Source: Conoideocrella luteorostrata
Lineage: Eukaryota; Ascomycota; Sordariomycetes; Hypocreales; Clavicipitaceae
Direction of reading: 5' to 3'
Assembly (NCBI GenBank): GCA_032433595.1
Contig: JASWJB010000330.1
Coordinates: 1 to 47,947 of the forward strand
Length of the DNA: 47,947 bases
The number at the start of each line of letters is the position of its first letter. Position 1 is the first letter of the stretch. A program made the translations under genes and the position numbers. Shown here piece by piece: positions 1 to 8,880 of this stretch. The notes beneath the pieces were generated by a model. The model was not told the origin of the DNA and ran no database searches. It worked only from the letters and a program-made list of their open reading frames with translations.

Positions 1-905
1 TTTTGGCCCTGGGGAGCCGCCGCCGCTTTCCAACCTCCGTACTTTGATGGTTGCTGGTTGCCACGCGCGGTACCCGGTACATGATGTGGTGGGCAAAGTG
101 GGTATCAGAGAAAGGTCCCCTTTGTACTCCGTACTTTTTGCGCGTAACAAGCCCCCGCTGGGAGCCTCCATGGCCGCCATGATGTCTCCGTATCTCCATA
201 TGAGGATTCCATCTAGCTAACTAGTTACTCCGTAGTTACTCTGTGGATAGTTCCCGATGTCTGGCCCCCCGTTATCGCTCCGTAAGACCTGGGGTGGCCG
301 ATGGCTCCCTCTCGTGTCTGTCTCTGTGTCTGTCTCTCGCTGCGCGGCGCGACACTCCTGGTTGTTGCTGTTGGTTGTTTGTCCACATACTATGGGCACT
401 GGGCTGGGTTTCATGTACTTGGGGAAGTCAGTAGCTACGGAGCAGTTGAAACTAGATACTGACTGACTAGTTATTTGCCTCTTGCTTCCCATCATCCGAG
501 TTCTTTAACCCAACTTGGACCCGTACCATTGCCAGTTCCATTTCCATTTGGATTTTTCACCTTCTGCGATCCTGTTACTACCACTACTACTGCTACTTTA
601 CTGCTGCTACTACTTTGCTGCTGCTGCTACTACTTTACTGCTGCTGCTTCTACTGCATCTGCATCTGCTTCTAGCATAATACAACCCAAGCCATCAAGCG
701 GCAGCGAGGTCCAGTGACAATTGGCGCATCGTCAACGACTCGCCCTACTCCGACCCTCCTCCGTATCCGTCCCACGGAACAGCAGGCCGGCGGCCAGCCT
801 CTGCCATCAGACCAGCGAACGCACCGCACCGCACCGCACCGAAGTACATAATAAAGTTCCGGATAAAAATAAAAAAAGGCTCACAAAAACAAAAACCAAA
901 AAAAC
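1..905. other. Intergenic region with simple repeats
   Basis: No convincing gene seen. Short open frames here have low-complexity translations produced by simple repeats. The stretch holds a TCTG-rich tract near 311-341, a CTA/CTG trinucleotide tract at 575-672, a CCGCA repeat near 821-842, and two exact copies of the dispersed motif TACTCCGTA (125-133 and 226-234). It probably contains the 5' untranslated and promoter DNA of the gene starting at 906; an A-rich stretch lies directly before that ATG. Confidence 0.6.
575..672. repeat. CTA/CTG trinucleotide microsatellite
   Basis: Imperfect trinucleotide tract of ACT/GCT units over about 100 bp, grading into GCATCT units at its 3' end. It lies about 230 bp before the ATG at 906, so it may fall in the 5' untranslated region or promoter of that gene. 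The open frame across it encodes only runs of Thr, Leu, Cys and Ala and is not taken as a gene. Confidence 0.85.
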
Positions 906-1812
906 ATGAACCACATTATAAAACAGAAAACAATCTCCCAGGAGGTCATCCAGGTTGCCATTTTCAAATTCAAGCCGTCCCTTCAGCAGGGCAGCGAGCT
1001 GCCCCTATCGTTCCGCGACGTCTGCCGCCAGCTGCAAGCCATCCCCGGGGTGTCTTCCAGCTATCTCGGCGAGCAGCTCGAGCGCCCCGGCACATGGACG
1101 TGGATCATCCGCTGGGCCTCTGCCGCCGCGCACGACGCCTTCCTCGCCTCGCCCAGCTTCACCAACTGGATCGCCTCGTTCCGCGCCATCGTCGAGACCT
1201 ACATCTTCTGGAAGGCCCTCGTGCGCGGCAGCCTGAGCGCCGCCCTCAACGCGCCCTGTACCGAGGTCTTCACCGCGTTCGGCTCCTCAGACAGCTTTCT
1301 CGAGATGCGCATGAAGCCCTTTGCCACAAACGTCGACGCTGGCAACCCCGCGGGCTACCACGGCTCGTTTTACGGCCAGTATGACGTCCTCATGCATGAT
1401 TCGCATGCTCCCCCCGAGGGCAACACCGTAAGCTTGATGCTCGGATGGGACAGCAAAGAAGCGCATCTAGCCGAGCGAGGCGACGGTAAATGTGAGTTAT
1501 AGTACTCCGTATACTGCTGGGAAACCACAAAGAAAAAAAAAAGAAAAAAAAAGGGCCTTTGGCCCAACCCCTTCTTGCCATTCCAATCCTACACACACTA
1601 AAAACTATTCACGCTCGCGACTTACACACTCTCCCAATGCAGTAATCCACAAGAATATCCATTATGTCAGAGACGAGCGGAAATCAACCGACATGGTACG
1701 TTTCGATCAATTACACCCTCGCACAATGCGGCATCATCTTATTACACCAAAACATGCTTTCAACTAACTGCTCTCTTTCTGATAGTATCATGTCAATTTG
1801 AAAAGACTCTGA
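906..1812 (+). CDS. ABM-like dimeric alpha/beta-barrel protein
   Basis: Three exons are inferred: 906-1491, 1643-1695 and 1786-1812, giving 221 aa. Intron 1 (1492-1642) starts GTGAGT; intron 2 (1696-1785) starts GTACGT. Splicing joins ...GDGK-L-IHKNIHYVRDE and ...STDM-YHVNLKRL before a TGA. The first half (residues about 15-90) has the layout of an antibiotic-biosynthesis-monooxygenase or Dabb fold: a beta strand (IQVAIFKFKP), the phrase IPGVSSSYLGEQLERP, then a W-rich strand and an AHDAFLASPSF helix. The second half looks like a divergent repeat, with a strand near CTEVFTAF and a LMLGWDSKEAHL segment. Such folds serve as small monooxygenases or ligand binders; the substrate cannot be told here. 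The tiny last exon (8 codons plus stop) supports the splice model only indirectly. No signal peptide is seen, so it is probably cytosolic. Confidence 0.65.
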
Positions 1813-2592
1813 AGAGTTGGCGACCATCCATGTCTTCTTACGATTACGACTACTCACATCTATCTGGCCTGCTCACCCAATCCCCCCCCAACTATCTTTC
1901 TGTTGGATACACAGCATAGTTACATATTGGTTTTTAGCGTTGAAATTGAACCAGACACTAGCGGGCTCGGCTGTGATGCCAGCTCTCGCTCTCCTCCCCC
2001 CTTCTCTCATGCGCCGTTATGAATCCGGCTTAAGATAGCGTTTTATTAGTTGTTAGTTCTCTTTGGCGACAAAGCCACAGTCGCATCCATTGCCGCCAAA
2101 CAACACACCATCCCTCCTGACATTGGCAACTTGAAGTAAATTATTAGGGCTATGCAAGAGTCATTCCCGTGTGACGAAAATGTGACTGATGCAAATGGAT
2201 TGAAAGGCGCTATTAAACAACTCTGCTAGGCGTAGCAACCCATACATATACTGCCTATAACTCCGATATTTTTTACCCCAATCAACATAAATATTTTGCC
2301 CTACTACCCTCCTCATGACGCGAAATGCCGTTTTTGCACCACCACACTTGAACGCTATGGTCCATAGCCTAACAGGGTAGCCGCGTTGCGCCATGAAAGT
2401 GTCATACGGTGCACAGCGGTTAACGCCGATACACATACGATTTGCCTTCCATGTTACCCTGCTTTCCCCTCTCACCTGGTGCAATATGACAGAGACTGCA
2501 CCCTGTCCCAAGAATCAATGATCAAATTCTCGTCTAACTTGTAACTAGCCCTAAACTCGGTGTTTCTCAGATTCTATATTTCGCATACTTAG
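1813..2592. other. Intergenic, convergent 3' flanks
   Basis: This 780-bp stretch lies between the 3' end of the ABM-like gene (+) and the 3' end of the KH-domain gene (-), so it should hold two 3' untranslated regions. The open frames inside it (for example 2161-2511 on -) have no recognisable domain and ordinary random composition. Nothing else seen. Confidence 0.5.
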
Positions 2593-4072
2593 TCAGTAAT
2601 TTGGTTTATCGTAGATCGGTATGATGGAGTTATTCCTACCAAGTCTGGAGTAGAGCATGTACAGTGCCATGCGATTGCACTCCTCTGTACCAGTAATGGT
2701 GACCAATCTCTCATTACTACTGTCCTGAGGCTCGTTGATTTTGATCACACTACCGCTCATTTGTCGAATCTCATTGATTTTTTGACCCCCCTTGCCGATG
2801 ATAGCGCCAACCATGTCGTTGGGGATGTAAATCTGCTGAGTGAGAGGACCTCCAGGCATTCCTGTGTGCATGGCTTGTCCCTGAGGACCTCCGTGAGGTT
2901 GAGGGCCAACGTGAGGAGGCAGGTGCTGTTGGGCATGAGGAGCGGCTCCGTAAGGTGCTTGTTGTCCACCATACTGCACAGGCATAGCCGGGTTCGCAGG
3001 AGTTGCTCCATGTGGGTAGTGAGGTGGGTAGGCGGCAGGCGGCATGTGGTGTTGTGCACGACGGTCTTGATGGCGACCGTAATTCTCTGGTCGTCCGTAA
3101 TGGCCGGACGCCGGCTGAGGCGAGTATGGCACAACCTGCATGCCACCGGGAATGGAACCCGCCGGCGCGCCACTCCGAGTGGCGTATGCTGAAGCACCAG
3201 GTCCGCCGAAACGCTCGTTAAGCTGCTCAAGAAGCGTGCTCCCTACATAGTAGGTGGCAATATGAACGGCATCAGCAACGCCCATAACAACCAAGGATCG
3301 TTCGCTTGACATGGGGAGGCAAGAGTCAGACGCATTGAGTCGTGCTCCAGAAGCCTCTTGAATCTCTCGAATCCTAGCACCGCCCTTACCAATTATGGAG
3401 CCGATGAGAATGTGAGGGATGAGGAGACGAAGAGGGTATGTCTTGGAAGAAGCGGTGGAGGCTTCGCCCAGGGGTTCGTTATTCAGCGTGCGGATGATTA
3501 AGCCGAAAGCCTGCAGACCGGTCAGTCAATCAATATTAAAGGCGAGAGAGAAGCCTATCAAAAGGTCCAACCTTGGCGACAGCATCTACTATGCCACTGA
3601 CTGTCAAGATTCGCTCGACGGCACCCTTTTGATAGTCGCTAACGGTGCATTTGGCGTTTGACATCTTCCTAATGTTAGAAACATTCTCACCGCCCTTGCC
3701 GATGATGGTGGCGGCCTCGGGACTGGAGATGACGGCACGAATATGAATCCAAGAAGTCTCATCATGGGCGGCAGCAGAATGAACAACATCGTCATTGGTC
3801 GCAGCTGCCGTGGACAAACCGGCTGCCTTGGTATCGATAGCTGCCTCCGCTGCGACAGCATCTGGTAGCTCTGATTTGACGCCGTTGGCATCCTCGTCTT
3901 CATTCTTGTCCACTACATCAAGAGTAGACTCGCTGGCTTCCGTCTCCGGATCGCTCTTGATAATCTTATCAAGAGCAGGTCGCTTCGCATCGGGTTGGTC
4001 CGTAGCACGAGAAGGGGAGGATGCCTCCAAAGGACGTTTCGTCGAGGTCGGTTGCGGTGGTGACGCAGACAT
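2593..4072 (-). CDS. Triple KH-domain poly(C)-binding-type RNA-binding protein
   Basis: Two exons: 4072-3572 and 3510-2593, giving 472 aa. The intron at 3571-3511 has an unusual GTTGGA donor, a CTGAC branch point and a CTGCAG acceptor; splicing joins VDAVAK to AFGLIIRTLNNE inside KH1. The N-terminal 105 residues are acidic and low complexity. Three KH domains each carry the nucleic-acid-binding loop GKGG, at residues 125-128, 208-211 and 406-409. A long linker rich in Pro, His, Gly, Ala and Tyr (about 270-390) separates KH2 from KH3. This matches the fungal Pbp2/Hek2/Rnc1-type three-KH family, which binds mRNA 3' ends and affects stability or localisation. The start is the ATG at 4072, which gives the family-like layout. 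The exact orthologue among Pbp2, Hek2 and Rnc1 is not resolved here. Confidence 0.92.
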
Positions 4073-5584
4073 CTCGTTACTTGGTCAAGTTTGTTTTGAC
4101 GTAAGATAAATAATCACGCGGACCTAATGTTCGAAATATACTTTCGCTTTTCAATTGGGACACAAGAACTTGGAGATGTCCAGGATCTCTTTATTATATT
4201 CAACGTCTTTATCTACACTCAGGGGTTTTCAAAGGAAAACGTGCTGGTGTAGTGACGATTCGCTGGGGCCGAGTGGTTTCTGCAGTGATCGTGATGTGAC
4301 TGGTGGATAATTGGCTTGTGCCGCGAGGACGAGGAGCGAGCGCGGAGGCCAAGGAAGTGAAAACGGACTCAAGAGGTAGAAGAAGTAAAATCTCAAACGA
4401 GTCAAGTGCTTTTTCCTCGCTGGCAATGGAACTGTAGAGTAAGGAGGATGCTGAACGCCAGGGCTTTCCGCGGTAGAATGAGTTCCAGATGACGGTGTAT
4501 CAAAGGGAGAAAGAAGAGAGGTGCGATGATGGACGTTGCTTGGCTTGTAGATGGAGAAGAGGTGAAGCGATCGATTACTGGGGCGAAGATTCTCGAAGGA
4601 GAAACGAGTAAGAGGCAAGCCTTCAGCTCAAACCAAACCTATGTGACCACACTTCAAAATACTACCCGTATGGTAACTCCGGTCAAGTGCTCGGGGGCCA
4701 GAGGGCGGGTCGTCCGATTGAAGCTCTGAGAAGCAGGCTAGCCGCTGGCGGGCGAAGGGGCTAAAGACTCAGAAATCGTAGGGAACACAACTTGAGTCAC
4801 TGCCGGTCCGCAACGTGGTACTGCGGGGACGGTACCGAGAATTGAGCCGGTCGCAAAGGAAATGAAGCTCAAGGACAGGGCCGCGTGGCTCCAAAACAAC
4901 TCCCAGAGATGGGAGTGAAGGAAGCTGAGATGGAAAATGTCTCTATTGCGGCAGAAATCGATATCGCTCTGTTCAGGAGGCGCGTCGCAGTGGGAGCGGT
5001 CGGGAGGATGATGGTCGGGGGAGGTTTCTACGAAGTCCACCTGACCTAGCTAAGGCGTGTATGGTGTGGGTGAGTCACGTGCCGATTGAGCAGGACCTTG
5101 TTCTTCGTGGCAAGCACTGGCTGCACCGCTCAACCCGTGGAAGGCTACTCCTTGCACCGGCTTCAATTTAGAAACAGCTAATAATGATTTAGCTCATCAT
5201 ATTTAAATATAAAAATAATTTAGTGAATTGATTTTGTCCATTTTGTATTACCTTGTACACGTGGATGGTGATGATCTCGTCAAGTGCGGAGTACTGGCGT
5301 TGGATTTATGATCCGGCGATGAAGCAAAATATACCTGAGCGGGCCTCAGAAATTGTATAAAGCAGGGTATATGCAATCGGAAAATCACTCCCAGAAACTG
5401 CCTGGAAAAAAGTATCCATCAATTTAGTTCTAGAAGCGAGGACAGTTGTCACACACCGTCAAACTTGTCAATCCTGACCTCTCACTCTATTGTCTCGAAA
5501 CAGGCGTAAATCCATCTCCGAGTAGGCCTCAAGCACCGCACCCACAGCAAACTCACCAACCGCAACACCTTAACGCCGTTGAAA
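4073..5584. other. Long intergenic region between divergent genes
   Basis: This 1.5-kb stretch separates the divergent KH-domain gene (-) and the CENP-K candidate (+), and so holds both promoters. It contains two open frames on - (4618-4229 and 5040-4738) that I cannot assign; the second is listed separately as doubtful. A short AT-rich patch lies near 5176-5245. No tRNA or transposon sequence is recognised. Confidence 0.5.
4738..5040 (-). CDS. Doubtful small ORF with one hydrophobic segment
   Basis: An ATG-started frame of 100 codons. The first 40 residues are acidic and His/Pro-rich. They are followed by an amphipathic WELFW stretch and a hydrophobic segment (about residues 50-75, AALSLSFISFATGSILGTV) that could span a membrane with a small-residue GSILG face. 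The C-terminus is Pro/Ser-rich. No family is recognised. It might be a small membrane protein, the first exon of a longer gene continuing toward 4229 through an intron, or chance. Transcript evidence would be needed to prefer any of these. Confidence 0.25.
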   Translation of the reverse strand: MDFVETSPDHHPPDRSHCDAPPEQSDIDFCRNRDIFHLSFLHSHLWELFWSHAALSLSFISFATGSILGTVPAVPRCGPAVTQVVFPTISESLAPSPASG

Positions 5585-6628
5585 ATGGAAGACCTATCGC
5601 GTGACTCCGAGACGGACGTCTATGCGGCTAATCTTGACTTTACTTTACAAGAGCTACAGCGCAAAGTCCACGACCACCAAATTGAACTGGAAAAGGTAAC
5701 ATCTTACGAAAGGGTCCGCCGCGCTCACCCATCACTGACCCAACCTCACCACCTACAGATACGCTCATCCCAATCGGAGAAAACCCCCCTCTCAGCAGAA
5801 GATCAAGCCACTATAATTAAAGATGCCCTCACCAGCGTCAACGCCTCTCATCCGTTCCTCCCGTTCGCGGGCTCCGTCCTCCCCGCCCTGCTAGCCCTCC
5901 GACGCGCCCACCAGACCATCGTCGAGTCCCAAGTCTATCTCGACTCTCACGCCACCTCAGCAGACTATGAGAGAAAGCAACTCGAGTCAGACCGGGTGAA
6001 CCTCAAAGACCACCATCTACTCACCGAGGCACTCACATCGCGCATCAATGCTCTGCGGGAGGAACTTAGGTCCAAGGCTGAGATGAGACCCGAAGACAGT
6101 GCCCGGGAGAAAATGGACGAATTGCGGGCTAAAAGAAAAGACTACGTTCAGGAGACAAAGAATTTGATGAAAACTTTGCTAGACTTCACGGATACTCAGC
6201 TTGCTCCCATGTTGGCGGCGGAGGAGCTGGGTGGTCCTGTAGTGGGAGACATTATGGAGGTTGATCCAGATGAGTTGGCTGCAGGGTTCAACGAACAGGG
6301 GAAATTGACGCGGGCTAAAGGTGCGGGCGATAGAGATAAGAGACAGAGGAGAATCGATGAGATATGGGGGACGGGAAATGCCCGGCGAGAGGAGAGGATG
6401 GATGGAGACGAGGAGATTGCGACTGCGGGGAGGGAGATGCGTGGACTGATGGAAGAGTTGCTGAATAGATTGATGCAGGCGAAGGGAGATAACTCGGCGT
6501 CGTATGTGATTTTGGAAAGAGAGTCGGCGGCGGCGAGGTTTTTGGTCAGGTCTAAAGTGGCTCAGTTTCATCCAAAAGATGCAAATAGGATGAGGCTGAT
6601 CGATTTTGGTAGAGATTTGGAGAATTAA
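5585..6628 (+). CDS. Coiled-coil protein, probable CENP-K/Sim4-type kinetochore subunit
   Basis: The first in-frame ATG is 5585. A 63-bp stretch at 5696-5758 begins GTAACA, holds CTGACC as a branch-like site and ends CTACAG; because it is a multiple of three without a stop, the frame reads straight through it, but it is most likely an intron. Removing it gives 326 aa and joins an amphipathic helix (ELQRKVHDHQIELEK-IRSSQ). The protein is mostly alpha-helical: a coiled coil at the N-terminus, a hydrophobic helical pair (LPFAGSVLPALLALRRAHQ), a charged coiled coil in the middle, and a C-terminal block ending in AAARFLVRSKVAQFHPKDA and LIDFGRDLEN. That C-terminal block resembles what I recall of fungal CENP-K/Sim4, part of the constitutive centromere-associated network. 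The assignment is from recall of family features, not a search. Confidence 0.5.
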   Translation: MEDLSRDSETDVYAANLDFTLQELQRKVHDHQIELEKVTSYERVRRAHPSLTQPHHLQIRSSQSEKTPLSAEDQATIIKDALTSVNASHPFLPFAGSVLPALLALRRAHQTIVESQVYLDSHATSADYERKQLESDRVNLKDHHLLTEALTSRINALREELRSKAEMRPEDSAREKMDELRAKRKDYVQETKNLMKTLLDFTDTQLAPMLAAEELGGPVVGDIMEVDPDELAAGFNEQGKLTRAKGAGDRDKRQRRIDEIWGTGNARREERMDGDEEIATAGREMRGLMEELLNRLMQAKGDNSASYVILERESAAARFLVRSKVAQFHPKDANRMRLIDFGRDLEN

Positions 6629-6882
6629 GAAGCTTCATTGTAGTTGTAGTTGCTGCTTAGAAATTCCATCTAAAATATTACTGACAATCCTGCGGCCGTG
6701 CCTATACCATATTTTATATCTAAGAGGTAAAGAAAATTATACTACGTATTAACATGTTCGCTCGTTAGCACATCCTAACCACATACATGTTATGCACGCC
6801 GAATTGCTCATTTATGAAAGTCACATCAACATCGCGCCCTTTGTATCTGCCAAACCTGCGCGTCATTCTCTTAGCTTCCTCT

Positions 6883-8658
6883 TTACCACCAGTCAAGCTC
6901 TTCAGTCTCATTCTGCTTCTGCGGCTGCTTCACGGCTCCATTCGCCCCCTTGCTCTTGTCGCCCTTTCCTTTTTTCCCGCTCTTTTCAGTTTTATCGGTC
7001 TTCCCGCTATTACCATTGCTCCCATTCTTGCCACTCGCCCACGCTTCTGACCTTCTCATCTCTTCTGGGCAATCTTGCAGACGGGAAAACACCAGATCCA
7101 ACTTTCTATCCGTAACATAAAAGTTGTCGGGCACGTTCTCCAGCCCACTAAGCTTGTAGTACACGTAACAATTCTCCCACCAGGCATCATCGCGGACGAG
7201 ATGTCTCATCTCACATCCTGGACAGTTCGTCATAATCAGGGAGGCTGCTTCAGTCTTCTTCTTGGACTTCAAAGGCTTTTCTTTCGGCGGAAAGTCTGCT
7301 GTGCCGTTTCTAGATCCAGATAATTTGTCTCCTCCTGGGGTGTCATTCTGGGCTTTCTTGGAGAACTTGTCTGCTGTCGGGCCGTTTGTGACATCATCCT
7401 TCCTGGGCTTGGTGTGTTTTTCCGTTTGAGGGGCATCGAGATCTTTCTTCTTAGACGATTTCTCTCCTACAAAGCCGTTTGTAGCATCACCCTTCTTGGC
7501 CTTGGAATGCTTTTCCTTCTTCAATTGGCTGAACTTTTCCGCAGGCGACATATCTATATCGACCCCCGCCTTGGACACCTGGTCTAACAGAGCTGGCGCA
7601 TCCACACCCTTGGACTTTGCAAATTCTTCCATCATGGCCACATCTCCATTACCCCTCTTTCCTTTCTTAGCAGATTTTGATCCGCCATGCCCGTTTGAAC
7701 TCCCGTTTTCATTGACTTCGACGTCGAACATCGGGATAGGGTCCGGAACAGGGTCCTGATGCAGATCGCTCCCAGAATCATTCACAAAAGGCACATAGGT
7801 GGATTGAAACGTCTCCATAATGTGCACAGGCTGGGCACCTACATCCTCCTCCCGCAAATACGGTGTGTCATCGTCTCTCCTCATCTTATGCTTGAACTCC
7901 TCCACAATACCCAACACCGATTTCTTTCCCTCCTTGCCCGACCAAGCATCCGCGAAAGGCTTGTCAAGCACCTGCAATGCCCTCAACAGATCCTTAGCGG
8001 CGGTCCCTTCATCAAATTTGTTTCCCTTGAAGCGATGCAACTCCGCCGTCGCGAGAGCGACGGCTTCAATAAACTCCTGCATATCATCTGTCGGCTGCAC
8101 ATTCAGCTTGCTATTAAACATGCGCAATGCGACAGCAGCGCGGTCTTTGTCGGATGAGGGCTTGATCCTCGCGCGCAGAGACCGTACCATAGAGCGCGGG
8201 GTGTCTGCATTGTCCAGCTTGAGGTACGCTCTGTATCTGTCGGGAATGCTTCTGTAGATGATTCTGTAGAGTTTTTGGAGCCTATCTTTGCTGGTGGTGT
8301 AGTCCGTTAACCGTTGAAGGTAGTCTGCGACATGCATGCGGTATTGTTCATATAGGATGTCGTATTCGCGAACGGAGAGAGAATGGGAGTGCCGCTCTTG
8401 CTCGGCTCGCAGATCGAAGACTTTGTCGGTTTCGTACGGTTCTCTCGTGGTTAGATAGTTTAGTTGGGGGCGCGGCGGCAGGGATGGTTTGGTTGGCTCG
8501 CAGATGTCGGTTTGGACATCTGGATTGACGTATTTCCAGACATCGAGGGCCTTGGAAATAGTAGTCACATCGTCGTACCATGCTGGCCAGTCCATTCGAT
8601 CTCCGAGGAAGGTAATTGATTCGAAAGGCCCCTCTGGCGTGGGTACGGTGAGGTCCAT
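6883..8658 (-). CDS. Solo copia-type Gag-like protein, possibly domesticated
   Basis: An uninterrupted 591-codon frame starting at the ATG at 8658. The N-terminus has the copia Gag signature of a strand followed by W..W (ITFLGDRMDWPAWYDDV), then VWKYVNP, and a helical core typical of LTR-copia Gag (UBN2-like: SIPDRYRAYLKL, RSLRARIKP, MQEFIEAVALATAELHRF). Residues about 310-470 form a lysine-rich, disordered linker. Near residue 480 a C-x2-C-x3-H-x10-C pattern (CPGCEMRHL...ENCYVYY) matches the knuckle-like end of fungal copia Gag proteins. The C-terminus is Lys/Gly-rich. No protease, integrase or reverse transcriptase follows on either side and no flanking long terminal repeats were recognised. 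The frame is intact and not AT-shifted, unlike the decayed transposon next to it. That suggests a retained host gene, though a recent fragment cannot be excluded. Confidence 0.7.
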   Translation of the reverse strand: MDLTVPTPEGPFESITFLGDRMDWPAWYDDVTTISKALDVWKYVNPDVQTDICEPTKPSLPPRPQLNYLTTREPYETDKVFDLRAEQERHSHSLSVREYDILYEQYRMHVADYLQRLTDYTTSKDRLQKLYRIIYRSIPDRYRAYLKLDNADTPRSMVRSLRARIKPSSDKDRAAVALRMFNSKLNVQPTDDMQEFIEAVALATAELHRFKGNKFDEGTAAKDLLRALQVLDKPFADAWSGKEGKKSVLGIVEEFKHKMRRDDDTPYLREEDVGAQPVHIMETFQSTYVPFVNDSGSDLHQDPVPDPIPMFDVEVNENGSSNGHGGSKSAKKGKRGNGDVAMMEEFAKSKGVDAPALLDQVSKAGVDIDMSPAEKFSQLKKEKHSKAKKGDATNGFVGEKSSKKKDLDAPQTEKHTKPRKDDVTNGPTADKFSKKAQNDTPGGDKLSGSRNGTADFPPKEKPLKSKKKTEAASLIMTNCPGCEMRHLVRDDAWWENCYVYYKLSGLENVPDNFYVTDRKLDLVFSRLQDCPEEMRRSEAWASGKNGSNGNSGKTDKTEKSGKKGKGDKSKGANGAVKQPQKQNETEELDWW

Positions 8659-8880
8659 GGCGACAAGTTGACGTAGTAGTGTAACACGAGTCGCACTCCT
8701 TCCTCAAACTACTCGCTCGAACAATGCCGCGATGCTCAAGTTTTGTTACGGTAAACTTGAGCGCCTTATATCAGAGTCCCACACGTCGGTGTCGCAGACT
8801 CCGTACGTATGGCAAGCAATAAATTTTTTTTATATGCTTTCTTTTTCCTGCCCATGGACCCCTGTCAGCAAAAGACCTTG
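8659..8880. other. Intergenic, upstream of the Gag-like gene
   Basis: About 220 bp that probably serve as promoter of the Gag-like gene (-). It includes an ACTCCGTA octamer at 8798-8805 and a T-rich stretch near 8824-8840. The transposon begins immediately after it. Confidence 0.5.

Noticed and set aside
475..717. 80-codon frame with Thr/Leu/Cys runs
   Set aside because: Its translation is produced by a CTA/CTG microsatellite and the frame begins at a non-ATG codon.
2161..2511. 116-codon frame on - between the ABM-like and KH genes
   Set aside because: No domain, and it lies in the expected 3' flank of both genes.
6179..6571. 130-codon frame on - across the CENP-K candidate
   Set aside because: Antisense shadow of a purine-rich coding strand; no domain.
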